A stretch of DNA of 64,000 nt from Saprospiraceae bacterium (lineage in GTDB: Bacteria; Bacteroidota; Bacteroidia; Chitinophagales; Saprospiraceae). Of the stretch, positions 43,913 to 52,800 are shown piece after piece (position 1 is the stretch's first letter; every line of letters starts with the position of its first letter). The position numbers were made by a program, and so were the translations under genes. Under the pieces are notes generated by a model, which saw only the letters and a program-made list of their open reading frames with translations, made no database searches and was not told the origin of the DNA. The DNA is taken from NCBI GenBank assembly GCA_020631235.1, contig JAHDHQ010000015.1:45463-109462 (forward strand), written 5' to 3'.

Positions 43913-46135
43913 ATGAAATTTTCAGCTTTCTCTTTTTTATTTTTGTTTTGTTCTTACTTACAGTTGTTTAGTCAAAGTACAAGTTTGGTTACAGATTTAG
44001 CTCCTGGTAGTGAAAGTGCCTTCTCTGAAGATGCAGTAATCATGGCTACGGCCTTAAACTCGGTGGCTATTTTTGACAGAGATCAAGTTGTTCTTTCAGA
44101 TGGTACAGAGGAAGGGACAAAAACTTTTGAAGTAGGTACAAATGCTTGGATCGGTCATCATCGCACGGTGCTCAATGATAAAATATATTTCATACTCAAC
44201 AATGATGAAAATGACTATTCCTTGATGGAGTTAGATCCAGTTTCTCAAACTCTTTCCACTATTCTATCAGATTTTGGGACTCTGAGTAATTTAGTCTCTT
44301 TAAATGATAAACTATACTGCCACGCCGAAAGTGAAACCTTCGATGATGATTTTATTTCGGTCGACCCCACAAATGGAATTACTGAAGTGATTTTCGGTCT
44401 TGACTGGTTCGGCACTATGAGAGATGTCATTGTCCATAATGGGATGATTTACAGTATCCACTGGAGTACTTCTTCTGACGGAGCGTATCTTTCGAAATCT
44501 GATGGTACTCCAGGAAATGTGGACGAATTTAAATTTTTACACAATGGAAGTGAATTTAGTCAAACAGCATCCATTAATATGACCTCAGCTGGTGAAAATT
44601 TATATTTCTTTTACTATTCAGCTAATTCATCATATGCATTGTATGTCTCAGATGGAACCAATGAAGGGACTCAGGTTCTTCAAGAAGGTATGCAACGTAT
44701 TTCCTTTTTTGATTATGATGAAAATAAAGCCATTGGCACTATAGGGAATTCGATTTATTTTCGAGGTGTACTCGAAGAATCATCAAATGATGAAGATCTT
44801 TGGATTTCTGACGGGACAGTTGAAGGAACTTGTACACTGAGAATAATCAATGAAGATAAACCTGTGGAACCAAGATTTTTTAGCAACTATGACGATAAGC
44901 TATATTTTTATGGCTTTAATAGAGAAGGTAGTTGGTCTGATCGATCAGGAATGATTGTATCTGATGGAACTAAAGAAAATACCATTGTTCCGTATAATTC
45001 TTTTGATCATCCCGACAACCTACCTTATACAGGATGGCAGATGTGTAGTCACAATGACAAGCTTTACTTTGTATCTGAAACAGATGAAAATGGCTCCGAA
45101 CTCTACTCTTCAGAAGGCCCGTTAAACTCAATAATTCGTGTTTCAGATGTCGCTGAAGGAGATGGAAATGCACAGATTCGTAAACTTACCTCTGCAGGTG
45201 AAAATCTATTTTTCATTTGTTTTACATCCGAGTTTGGTCGCGAACTGTATGTTCATCAAGCCGGAGAACCTACGATAGAATATCCACTTTATCCAATAGG
45301 TACTGTTAATACAACCAATAATGATGGAGAGGCTGATAGTTTAGGCGTTAATTGCACTGTAGAAGGTATTGTTCATGGAATTAATTTTAGACCTGGAGGA
45401 TTAACTTTTACCTTAATCGATGCTGATAAAGATGGCTTAGGCGTTTTTAAAAATGATGAAGATTTCGGATATGTTGTCAATGAAGGTGATGTAGTTTCCA
45501 TCGAAGGTAGTATTGCGCAATTTAATGGATTAACACAAATTGAGCCTGTAAGCGTAACAGTAATAGGTTCAGACAACACATGGGAAGCCATAGATACTGA
45601 GGAATTAAATGAATCGACTGAATCTCAAATGGTTTCTATTACTGGTGTACTTGACCCAGCTGACTGGATTGGTGATGGTAATAGTTTTAACATAGACTTA
45701 GAAGTTGAGAATGGAAATATATTGACGATCCGAGTGGATAATGACACGGAAATGGCAAATCTTTCTTCTCCTCCTTGTGAAGGAGTTGCGTACATTATTT
45801 CAGGAATAGGGGGTCAGTTTGATCAAGATGCCCCATACGATTCCGGATATCAATTATTCCCCAGATATAATGCAGATTTTGAATGTATTTCTGAAACGAA
45901 TCAATGGTTAGACGAGGGTGAAATATCCATTTCGCCGAACCCAGCCTATGATTATTTAACGATAACATCAGAAATTGATATAGAGAAGTATATTATTACA
46001 GACTTGGCAGGTAGAAACGTACAGAGTGGGACATTCAGTAACAAGCTTGACATCAGCGATATTATCCCCGGTATTTATCAAATCACTTTTATTAAGGGTG
46101 AAAAAATCAACACTCAAAAACTGCTTAAAAATTAA
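43913..46135 (+). CDS. T9SS-exported ELWxxDGT-repeat protein with OB-fold-like domain
   Basis: The 740-aa protein has a signal peptide (about 1-20, FLFLFCSYLQLFSQS). A long region of ELWxxDGT-type repeats follows (about 20-470, for example YLSKSDGTPG, LYVSDGTNEGTQ, LWISDGTVEGTC, IVSDGTKENT), probably a beta-propeller. After it comes an OB-fold-like region (about 475-660, VEGIVHGINFRPGGLTFTL, GDVVSIEGSIAQFNGLTQIEP), as in DUF5689/nucleic-acid-binding-type domains of secreted proteins. A T9SS sorting domain ends the chain (about 672-740, ISISPNPAYDYL, LAGRNVQSG, Lys-rich end). It is likely secreted or surface anchored; the function is not known. An orphan sorting-domain remnant lies right after it. 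Confidence 0.85.
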   Translation: MKFSAFSFLFLFCSYLQLFSQSTSLVTDLAPGSESAFSEDAVIMATALNSVAIFDRDQVVLSDGTEEGTKTFEVGTNAWIGHHRTVLNDKIYFILNNDENDYSLMELDPVSQTLSTILSDFGTLSNLVSLNDKLYCHAESETFDDDFISVDPTNGITEVIFGLDWFGTMRDVIVHNGMIYSIHWSTSSDGAYLSKSDGTPGNVDEFKFLHNGSEFSQTASINMTSAGENLYFFYYSANSSYALYVSDGTNEGTQVLQEGMQRISFFDYDENKAIGTIGNSIYFRGVLEESSNDEDLWISDGTVEGTCTLRIINEDKPVEPRFFSNYDDKLYFYGFNREGSWSDRSGMIVSDGTKENTIVPYNSFDHPDNLPYTGWQMCSHNDKLYFVSETDENGSELYSSEGPLNSIIRVSDVAEGDGNAQIRKLTSAGENLFFICFTSEFGRELYVHQAGEPTIEYPLYPIGTVNTTNNDGEADSLGVNCTVEGIVHGINFRPGGLTFTLIDADKDGLGVFKNDEDFGYVVNEGDVVSIEGSIAQFNGLTQIEPVSVTVIGSDNTWEAIDTEELNESTESQMVSITGVLDPADWIGDGNSFNIDLEVENGNILTIRVDNDTEMANLSSPPCEGVAYIISGIGGQFDQDAPYDSGYQLFPRYNADFECISETNQWLDEGEISISPNPAYDYLTITSEIDIEKYIITDLAGRNVQSGTFSNKLDISDIIPGIYQITFIKGEKINTQKLLKN

Positions 46136-46168
46136 ATCCGAAGCTTTAATAAAAAGCTGTTGCCTTAA

Positions 46169-46381
46169 TGCATTATCCAATTTAATGTTTACTTTTTAGT
46201 AATAGTAAACTCGTTAATTAATTCAGATTATTCAATCCATGATATTCAAGGAAGACCTATCAAGTCGGGCATGCTTGGCACGGACCGTTCGATAAGAACG
46301 GACGATCTTGAAATAGGAATTTATTTTTTGAGTATAAATTTTGAGGGAAAAACATCAACATCAAGTTTTATAAAGAATTAA
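46169..46381 (+). pseudogene. orphaned T9SS sorting-domain remnant
   Basis: A 70-codon open frame without a start codon, bounded upstream by a stop at 46166-46168, ends in a TAA at 46379-46381. Its translation carries the features of a T9SS C-terminal domain: YSIHDIQGRPIKSGML, then IRTDDLEIGIYFLSINFEG and a final FIKN. The equivalent core of the preceding gene reads YIITDLAGRNVQSGTF. It is not readable by itself, so it is interpreted as the 3' stub of a lost T9SS cargo gene, or of a duplicated end of the upstream gene. The preceding segment FNVYFLVIVNSLINSD fits poorly. Confidence 0.65.
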
Positions 46382-46566
46382 ACCAGGTCAAAACTGATCA
46401 ATAAACTTGGCGCTAATTGTTTACCATTTAATCCTTTATTAGTAAATTTTAAATGGAAAAAACTATTACTCTAAAGATTAGTATTCATTAATCCCACAGT
46501 AATCGGTAAAATAAGTCTTGAATTTAGGACATATTGCTTTGGCAAAAATAACTGAGAACAAACCGT

Positions 46567-46596
46567 TTTGCTTTAATTTTGGACAAACTAAATTTG
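46567..46596 (+). promoter_or_regulatory. Bacteroidota promoter with -33 and -7 elements
   Basis: TTTG (46567-46570), an 18-nt spacer and TAAATTTG (46589-46596) form a complete consensus promoter, 26 nt before the ATG of the 180-aa secreted protein. Confidence 0.6.
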
Positions 46597-46622
46597 ATTA
46601 ATCTAAAAAGTAGAAGATTATC

Positions 46623-47165
46623 ATGAAACATATTTACTTAGTCATCGTTTTAATGACTTTATTTTCCTTCTGCAGCACAGCCCAATCATATAATATCGTG
46701 CTGGCTACCGACTTTGATGGAAACGTCATAAGCGGGAGCAAAGAAATTCTTATCCAACTCATCAGACAAGGAAAGCCTGTAAGAGTTGGATGGCAATTAG
46801 ATTTTAATGAAGATAAAAAATCAGATTTTGATCATTGGGTAGACGCTAGTTTTATAACTATTTTAGAGAATGAAGTTTTTACTCAAATTGAACCAATTTT
46901 TATGCAAGGTCCAAATTTAGATGGGCCCCAAGTAGATATTTATCCTAGTAATACTCAATGGACTGGGCTAATTGGGACTAATGGAAAATTACTGAATCGC
47001 TACTTGATGGATAACGAAGCTAGACCAAAATTAGTATTTGACGAAACTTTAGATATATCCGAAGAAGAACAAAAGCAACAAATAGAAGCTTTGGAAAAAA
47101 AATTACAAACAATGAAAGAAGTTAAAACATGGAATGTTGCCACCTTCTGGAGTGTCCAAAAATAA
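46623..47165 (+). CDS. secreted protein of unknown function
   Basis: The 180-aa protein has a signal peptide (about 1-20, MTLFSFCSTAQ). Its compact mature domain contains IVLATDFDGNVISGSKEILIQLIRQGKPVRVGWQLD and a C-terminal helix EEEQKQQIEALEKKL. I recognise no named family. The phrase RQGKPVRVGWQLDFNEDK recalls uncharacterised secreted Bacteroidota proteins. It has a complete upstream promoter. A secreted TonB C-terminal-domain gene follows after 82 bp on the same strand. Only localisation is predicted, periplasmic or secreted. Confidence 0.75.
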   Translation: MKHIYLVIVLMTLFSFCSTAQSYNIVLATDFDGNVISGSKEILIQLIRQGKPVRVGWQLDFNEDKKSDFDHWVDASFITILENEVFTQIEPIFMQGPNLDGPQVDIYPSNTQWTGLIGTNGKLLNRYLMDNEARPKLVFDETLDISEEEQKQQIEALEKKLQTMKEVKTWNVATFWSVQK

Positions 47166-47247
47166 TTGAGCCCAAATTGTGTTTAACAAGCGTTCTCACC
47201 AAGAGATATCGATAAAAAAATATAAAAAATGTATTAAATCTTCCAGA

Positions 47248-47781
47248 ATGAAATATCTATTTTTTCCAATACTGATCTGTTTTGCTCTCAATATAAACGC
47301 TCAAAAATCACCAAATATTCAAAAGGTAGATAGCTTAAACCTAGCCATAGATTCAATGGAAGAAGATTCATTGACAAGAATCGAAATAATGCCGAGATTT
47401 CCAGGCTGTGAAGATCAAATCGGAAGTGAAGAGGAGAAACAAAAATGTGCCTTAAACCTCATGCTTCAATATGTTTATAAAAATATCAAATACCCTCCAG
47501 AGGCCCGAGAGAATGGAGTCGAAGGTATGGTCATCATTAAATATGTGGTAGATTTAGATGGATCACTCACGGATGTAGAAATAGTAAAAGATCCAGGTGG
47601 AGGTCTGGGTGAAGCTGGATTAGCTGTTATTAATCTAATGAATGAAGAACACATTCGTTGGGTTCCAGGATCAATAAACGGTACACCAGCGAAAGTACAG
47701 TTCCATCTTCCGATTAAATTTAAATTGGAAAGCAATAAAGAACGTAGACAAAAGAGAAAACAAGGCAAGAAAAATCGCTAA
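47248..47781 (+). CDS. TonB C-terminal-domain protein with cleavable signal peptide
   Basis: The 177-aa protein starts at ATG 47248 with a signal peptide (MKYLFFPILICFALNINAQ). The upstream in-frame ATG would add a basic extension lacking family features. The C-terminal domain (about 85-170, YPPEARENGVEGMVIIKYVVDLDGSLTDVEIVKDPGGGLGEAGLAVINLM and KVQFHLPIKFKL) is a clear TonB C-terminal fold. The usual single inner-membrane anchor and Pro-rich spacer are absent, so it is probably a free periplasmic variant rather than an energy transducer. Such proteins recur in this phylum with unknown purpose. The end is Arg/Lys-rich. Two Cys (PGCEDQ, QKCAL) flank the domain start. Confidence 0.82.
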   Translation: MKYLFFPILICFALNINAQKSPNIQKVDSLNLAIDSMEEDSLTRIEIMPRFPGCEDQIGSEEEKQKCALNLMLQYVYKNIKYPPEARENGVEGMVIIKYVVDLDGSLTDVEIVKDPGGGLGEAGLAVINLMNEEHIRWVPGSINGTPAKVQFHLPIKFKLESNKERRQKRKQGKKNR

Positions 47782-47837
47782 GTGGCAAGCAGTCCTAGTT
47801 TGATTAACACTATAAAAAAGCAGCAAAACCTTTTTGC

Positions 47838-48353
47838 ATGAGTAAGTCCAGATTGATTAAAAGATTGCAATGGTATTACCCTCTAGAGAAAATACATGCT
47901 TATGTAACGGTCCCAGCACTTATAGCTTATTGTCTTTATACCTACTCCACAAAAGATATTATCCTCTTGGTTTACGGTTTATTAGTTTGTTCGATCATTT
48001 TGTATCAAGGTCAATGGTATTGGAAATTAAAATTAGACCGCTTACTGGGTAAACAGGTAAATCAAAAAACTAACTTAGCCTTTTTTAAGCGATGGAAAAG
48101 AAGAAATCCCAAGATGTTCTTGCTTATGCCTTTCATGGTTTTCTTTCAGTTGTATTTACAAAAATGGGATCATTCTAATAACCATTTATTTTTATGGGGC
48201 ATATTGGCCAATGTTTTTGCCATCTTAGAACATATCAATTATTATCACACTCAACTCATGGTCGATAATATACATGATGTCTTGTACATTCTAAATAATA
48301 AACAACTAAAAAAAGCCAGTTTGGCTAAAGACTTGGCTGAACAAAAAATCTGA
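47838..48353 (+). CDS. membrane protein of unknown function
   Basis: The 171-aa protein has a basic N-terminus (MSKSRLIKRLQWYYPLEK) and about four hydrophobic helices (residues about 20-40, 42-60, 93-110 and 118-135). A His/Tyr-rich stretch INYYHTQLM lies after the last helix. The arrangement, with the final ELHINYYHTQL-like end, is typical of small uncharacterised inner-membrane proteins in this phylum. It follows the TonB-like gene by 56 bp and is convergent with a 111-aa DoxX-like gene. No function is assigned. Confidence 0.7.
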   Translation: MSKSRLIKRLQWYYPLEKIHAYVTVPALIAYCLYTYSTKDIILLVYGLLVCSIILYQGQWYWKLKLDRLLGKQVNQKTNLAFFKRWKRRNPKMFLLMPFMVFFQLYLQKWDHSNNHLFLWGILANVFAILEHINYYHTQLMVDNIHDVLYILNNKQLKKASLAKDLAEQKI

Positions 48354-48366
48354 TTTGTGATGCTTG

Positions 48367-48702
48367 TTATTTAACTTTTATAAACTTCGGCTTCCAAACC
48401 AGCAAACCAGAAAGTCCAGCCATACATAAGGCACCTCCAATATCATATGTGTTTGTGAGTAAATGAACACCAATGATAAACAGCATAAAAACTAAGAAAA
48501 AACCCAGTAAATACTGCCTAATCTTTTTCTGCCAGACTAAAATGGCAATAATTAACTGCATAATCCCTATGCTTTTCCAAGCAAGTACAGGCATTTTAGC
48601 TTCTAATGAACAAGGAGGCTCCAAAAATGGGTGAAATTTGTCGAAGCCCACTCCTATTAAAAGTAAACTTAAGAGTACAAAAAGTATATTTTCTACATTC
48701 AT
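48367..48702 (-). CDS. DoxX-like small membrane protein
   Basis: The 111-aa protein has four predicted transmembrane helices with short loops. The second helix begins KSIGIMQLIIAIL and the first has GVGFDKFHPFL, a layout like DoxX/DoxD-type four-helix proteins. The DoxX signature itself is weak. It converges on the preceding membrane protein gene with only 13 bp between stops and is divergent from the M50-like gene. The function is unknown. Confidence 0.65.
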   Translation of the reverse strand: MNVENILFVLLSLLLIGVGFDKFHPFLEPPCSLEAKMPVLAWKSIGIMQLIIAILVWQKKIRQYLLGFFLVFMLFIIGVHLLTNTYDIGGALCMAGLSGLLVWKPKFIKVK

Positions 48703-48805
48703 AAATGCGTATCTTGTTAGTCATTTAGCTTAAGCAAGTTATGTACAATTTTAGATTTAAAATTGCTAAGCTTTCATTAAATCCCCAGTATAACTTCACT
48801 TAATT

Positions 48806-49492
48806 TTGATTTCTGACATTCTAAAAATATTCTTTCTCAGCTGTGCATTTATGGCATGTACCATAACAGGAACACTCAGTCATGAATTAGGGCATATTGC
48901 TGTCGCTAAAATGTTAGGCTATAAAACCACGCTTCACTATGGTAGCATGGAATACCAATCAAAATATTTAGCTTATTCGAATCAACTCTACAAAAAATAT
49001 CGTGAGCTAAGCTATGTGCCAGAAGCAGAACTAAATCTACTAAATAAACTAAAATCTAATCACAAACAGGATGGATTTTGGATCACTCTTGCAGGCCCCA
49101 TCCAGTCGATGCTTACGGGAATGATAGGCCTAATTATCTTGTGGGTCCGAAAAAATAAAAACCCAAAATGGATAGATTGGATAGCCATCTTTTTAGCTTT
49201 CTTTTGGGCAAGGCCCATTTTTAATCTCGGGTCTGGCTTGGTCCAAAAAATATTAAATCCAAAGAAGTCTCCATTTGGTGGAGATGAAGCAAAGCTGTCT
49301 AATTATTACGATTTACCTCCAGGATTTTTTGGTATACTGGCAGCCGCAATTGGACTATTAATTTGTACCTATGTTGTTTTCTACTTTATTCCTAAAAATG
49401 ATCGGTTACATTTTATTTTGTCTGGAATCGTTGGGTCAAGTCTAGGATTCTTATTGTGGTTTGAGGGAATTGGGCCTATTATATTGCCGTAA
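48806..49492 (+). CDS. M50-like membrane metallopeptidase
   Basis: The 228-aa membrane protein has the zinc-binding HExxH motif as H26-E-L-G-H30 in TLSHELGHIAVAKML, placed at the end of the first helix as in M50 site-2-protease-like peptidases. Three or four further helices follow (about 80-100, 120-140, 170-190 and 200-220). The usual third metal-ligand motif NPxxDG is not obvious; ARPIFNLGSG may occupy the place. It could be an intramembrane protease or a divergent inactive relative. TTG is the start. There is no clear operon partner. Confidence 0.7.
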   Translation: MISDILKIFFLSCAFMACTITGTLSHELGHIAVAKMLGYKTTLHYGSMEYQSKYLAYSNQLYKKYRELSYVPEAELNLLNKLKSNHKQDGFWITLAGPIQSMLTGMIGLIILWVRKNKNPKWIDWIAIFLAFFWARPIFNLGSGLVQKILNPKKSPFGGDEAKLSNYYDLPPGFFGILAAAIGLLICTYVVFYFIPKNDRLHFILSGIVGSSLGFLLWFEGIGPIILP

Positions 49493-49875
49493 TTTAATGT
49501 TGAGTCATTGAGTGATAAATGGGATGGAGACAGGAATAATCTAAATAGTACTTTTGTCTTTTTGCGGGCTTTTGATATATGAATTGAGGCGAAAGACGTA
49601 TAGAAAGTAATGATTCTTATATCAATCAACTAATGTAGATAGATTGTTTTAGTTAATAAATGGAAACTGATTTTGGGCAAACCTTATTAGTTGGAAGTTT
49701 ACTAAACTGGCTTAGCTCAAACGGAATCGTCGGCTTTACGAATAAATCTAAATATTATGCTCGCATTGTGCAGCGTTTTATCATTTATCTGTAATTTAAT
49801 AGTAGATAGTTTAGTTTCGTCAAGCAATCAAATTTTTGAATTTAGAATACTTCAAAACAATTACAAACTTACTCA
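49493..49875. other. intergenic region, 383 bp
   Basis: The longest reading frame is 44 codons (49660-49794, plus strand, MET start) with no recognisable family, so it is not called. An exact -7-like TACTTTTG occurs at 49549-49556, too far from the next start to be assigned. A TAGTTTCG near-match lies about 60 nt before the next ATG. Confidence 0.5.
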
Positions 49876-52800
49876 ATGATAAAAAGACACCTTACACTCA
49901 CCATTATCATTACGTGCTTAACACAAGTATTATGGGGTCAAGCAAACGTACCAATTCTAAGTTATGATGTAAACAATTTAGGACAAGTCCAATTAGAAAT
50001 TAATGGATCGTCTGATAAGTACTACATGCTGACTGCTCAGCATGCACCTAACTTTGACTACGAAACCATCACTTCAATGACACTTGGAGTTGATGGATCG
50101 ATGATTATCTCAGAACCTTTAGAAGCTTATGATTTAGAGCGCTATAGAGTCACAGAATTTGATGTTAATGCCCCTGCAGATACTGATTTTGATAATATAG
50201 ATGATATTTCAGAGTTTAACGACATGCCTACCAAAGCTCCTTTAAACTATGCAAGAGAAATTCCTATTATAGATGGTACAGCCTCAATCCCGACACCAGA
50301 AGTCTTCAGCGAATTAGGTGTTGTAAGTACGAACATTCCATGGGCTCCATTTTTAAACAATCAAGAATTTGTCAAATTTGCCATTGTAAACCAGTCCTCG
50401 GACGAACCTGAAATTTACTTCATTAACAGTAATACCCATTACATTCATGCAGATTTTTTAAACACAATAAATGTTGATCAGTTTGGTGACGATGTGACGA
50501 CAGGAGAAATCGTTTACAATCCTAATGTCGTACACCCAAATGGTGCTTTTGGGAGCTATTCTTTTAATTATTCTTTTGGAGATGCTTTTAATTTTGAAAC
50601 CACAAGAACAACCTTCGAATTATTAGCTCGAAACATGCCATTTCTCGACAACAATTTCCAACACTTTATTAGTTCGAATAGCGAAAATCAGCATAACAAT
50701 TTTTATGCGGATGACTTTGTGGGTTCTAGAATCAATGTAGTATTTGAGTCGGAGTTTTTTGAAGATGTAGATTATTTGCCCTTTAATCAAGCGGAAGGAT
50801 ATGGATTCTTTAGACAAATGACATTGGACGAAAACCCGAACTCAAGAGACATAGTGCTTTATGATGCCCTTCCAAATTCTTTACCTAGAGTGGGCGGAAT
50901 AATAACTTCAGTAATACAGACTCCCCTCTCTCACGTAAACTTAAGAGCCATTCAGGATAATGTACCTAATGCCTATATAAACGAACCATTAGAAATCGAT
51001 TCTATAGCTAATTTATTAGGGAAATACATATACTATAAAGTCGAACAAGAGCAGTATTTTATTCGTGAAGCAAGCCTAGAAGAAGTCAATGAATGGTACG
51101 AAAAGCTTAGACCAACGGAAGATCAAATTCCCGAAAGAGATCTGTCACAAACGGATATCTTGCCTTTAGATGAAATTGAATTTGAAATGTCGAATGCTTT
51201 TGGGGCTAAGTGTGCCAATGTTGCGACCATGCGGGACTTCGGATTTCCTGAAGGCACCATACCTAATGGTTTTGGTATACCCTTTTACTACTATGACGAA
51301 TTCATGAAATTTAATGGGTTTTATGAAGATGCCCAAGAAATGCTAAATGATCCTGATTTTAAAACTGATCTTGAAACAAGGATAGACATGCTTGACGATT
51401 TCCGGAAAGATATCAGAGATGGAGATATGCCACAATGGATGTTGGATAATCTTCAAATTATGCATGATGCCTTTCCTGAAGGAACCTCAGTGCGAGTAAG
51501 GTCCAGTACTAATAACGAAGATCTTCCAGGTTTCAGTGGTGCCGGTTTGTACACCTCCAAAACCCAGCATCCAGATGAAGGACACATGTCTAAATCTGTG
51601 AAGCAAGTATACGCGAGTATGTGGAATTTCAGGGCATATGATGAGCGTGATTTTTATCGAGTAGATCACTTTATTGCGGCTATGGGCTTATTATGCCATC
51701 CAAATTATAATGAAGAAAAATCAAATGGTGTAGGTGTAAGTATAGACCCAATCTACCAAACGGCAGAAACCTTTTATTTAAATACTCAAGTAGGTGAATT
51801 TTTAATTACCAATCCTGATGAAAACTCCATTCCAGAAGAAATTCTATTAAGTGAAAATGCAGATCAAGGATACTTTGTACTAAGATATTCAAACCTTGTG
51901 GAAGATGGAGAATTAGTTATGGAAGACATTTATTTAGATCAATTACGAGAGTATTTACGCGTTATCCATGATGAATTTGCCATTTTGTATAACGTGGTAG
52001 GTGCCGAAGGATTTGGTATGGATATCGAATATAAAGTTACGGCTGAAGATCAGTTAATTATTAAACAAGCAAGGCCATGGGTTTCCTTCTGGGCAGAAAT
52101 CAATGCTAATTTTGATTTGGCGGTGCAAGAAATTTCACAACCTGTCTCTTCTGCTTCACTGGGAGAAGAAGAATACATTAGTGCAACAGTTGCCAATGAA
52201 GGTTTGCGCAATATGAGCAACTTTGAACTGTCTTTACTCGTAGATGGTGAGGTCGTAGAAACCATAGAAATTGCTGATGAGATTGCCACACAAGAATCAA
52301 AAGAGTATCAATTTGCCACACCACAAGATCTTTCTGAGATAGGTGACTATAATATAGGAGCAGCAGTTTACCATCCTGAAGATGGGTTTGACCGAAATGA
52401 CACATTACAAACCATTGTTAGTAAAGTTCACTTACTTGAAGGAGGTTTAACCATTATTGATTCTCAAGCTAAATGTGGTGAAGAAGTAGAGGTAACGGCA
52501 TTGGTTAACAATTACGGGGAAGAAAGTTTTTACAATACAAAAATAGAGGTCGTTTCTAATGGTGTTGCGGTCGATATAGTGGAATACACTTTTAATATTC
52601 CTTCCTTTACTGAGGTAGAAATCGATATTACAGTCACAGAAAACCTAATGGCGGATAATAATGTAATCGAACTAAATTTAATAAGCCTGAACGATGTCAC
52701 CGATGCAATTCCTGACAATAACACTGACTCAGCAGCTGTTAGCCTTGAAACTGAGTTTGACATTGTCACTCTAGTCATTAACCCAGATAACTATCCAGAA

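Noticed and set aside
46284..46300. CCGTTC-GAACGG small hairpin
   Set aside because: It lies inside the orphaned sorting-domain frame and lacks a U tract; not a terminator.
49660..49794. 44-codon frame in the gap before the dikinase-like gene
   Set aside because: No recognisable domain, no promoter and no conservation evidence.
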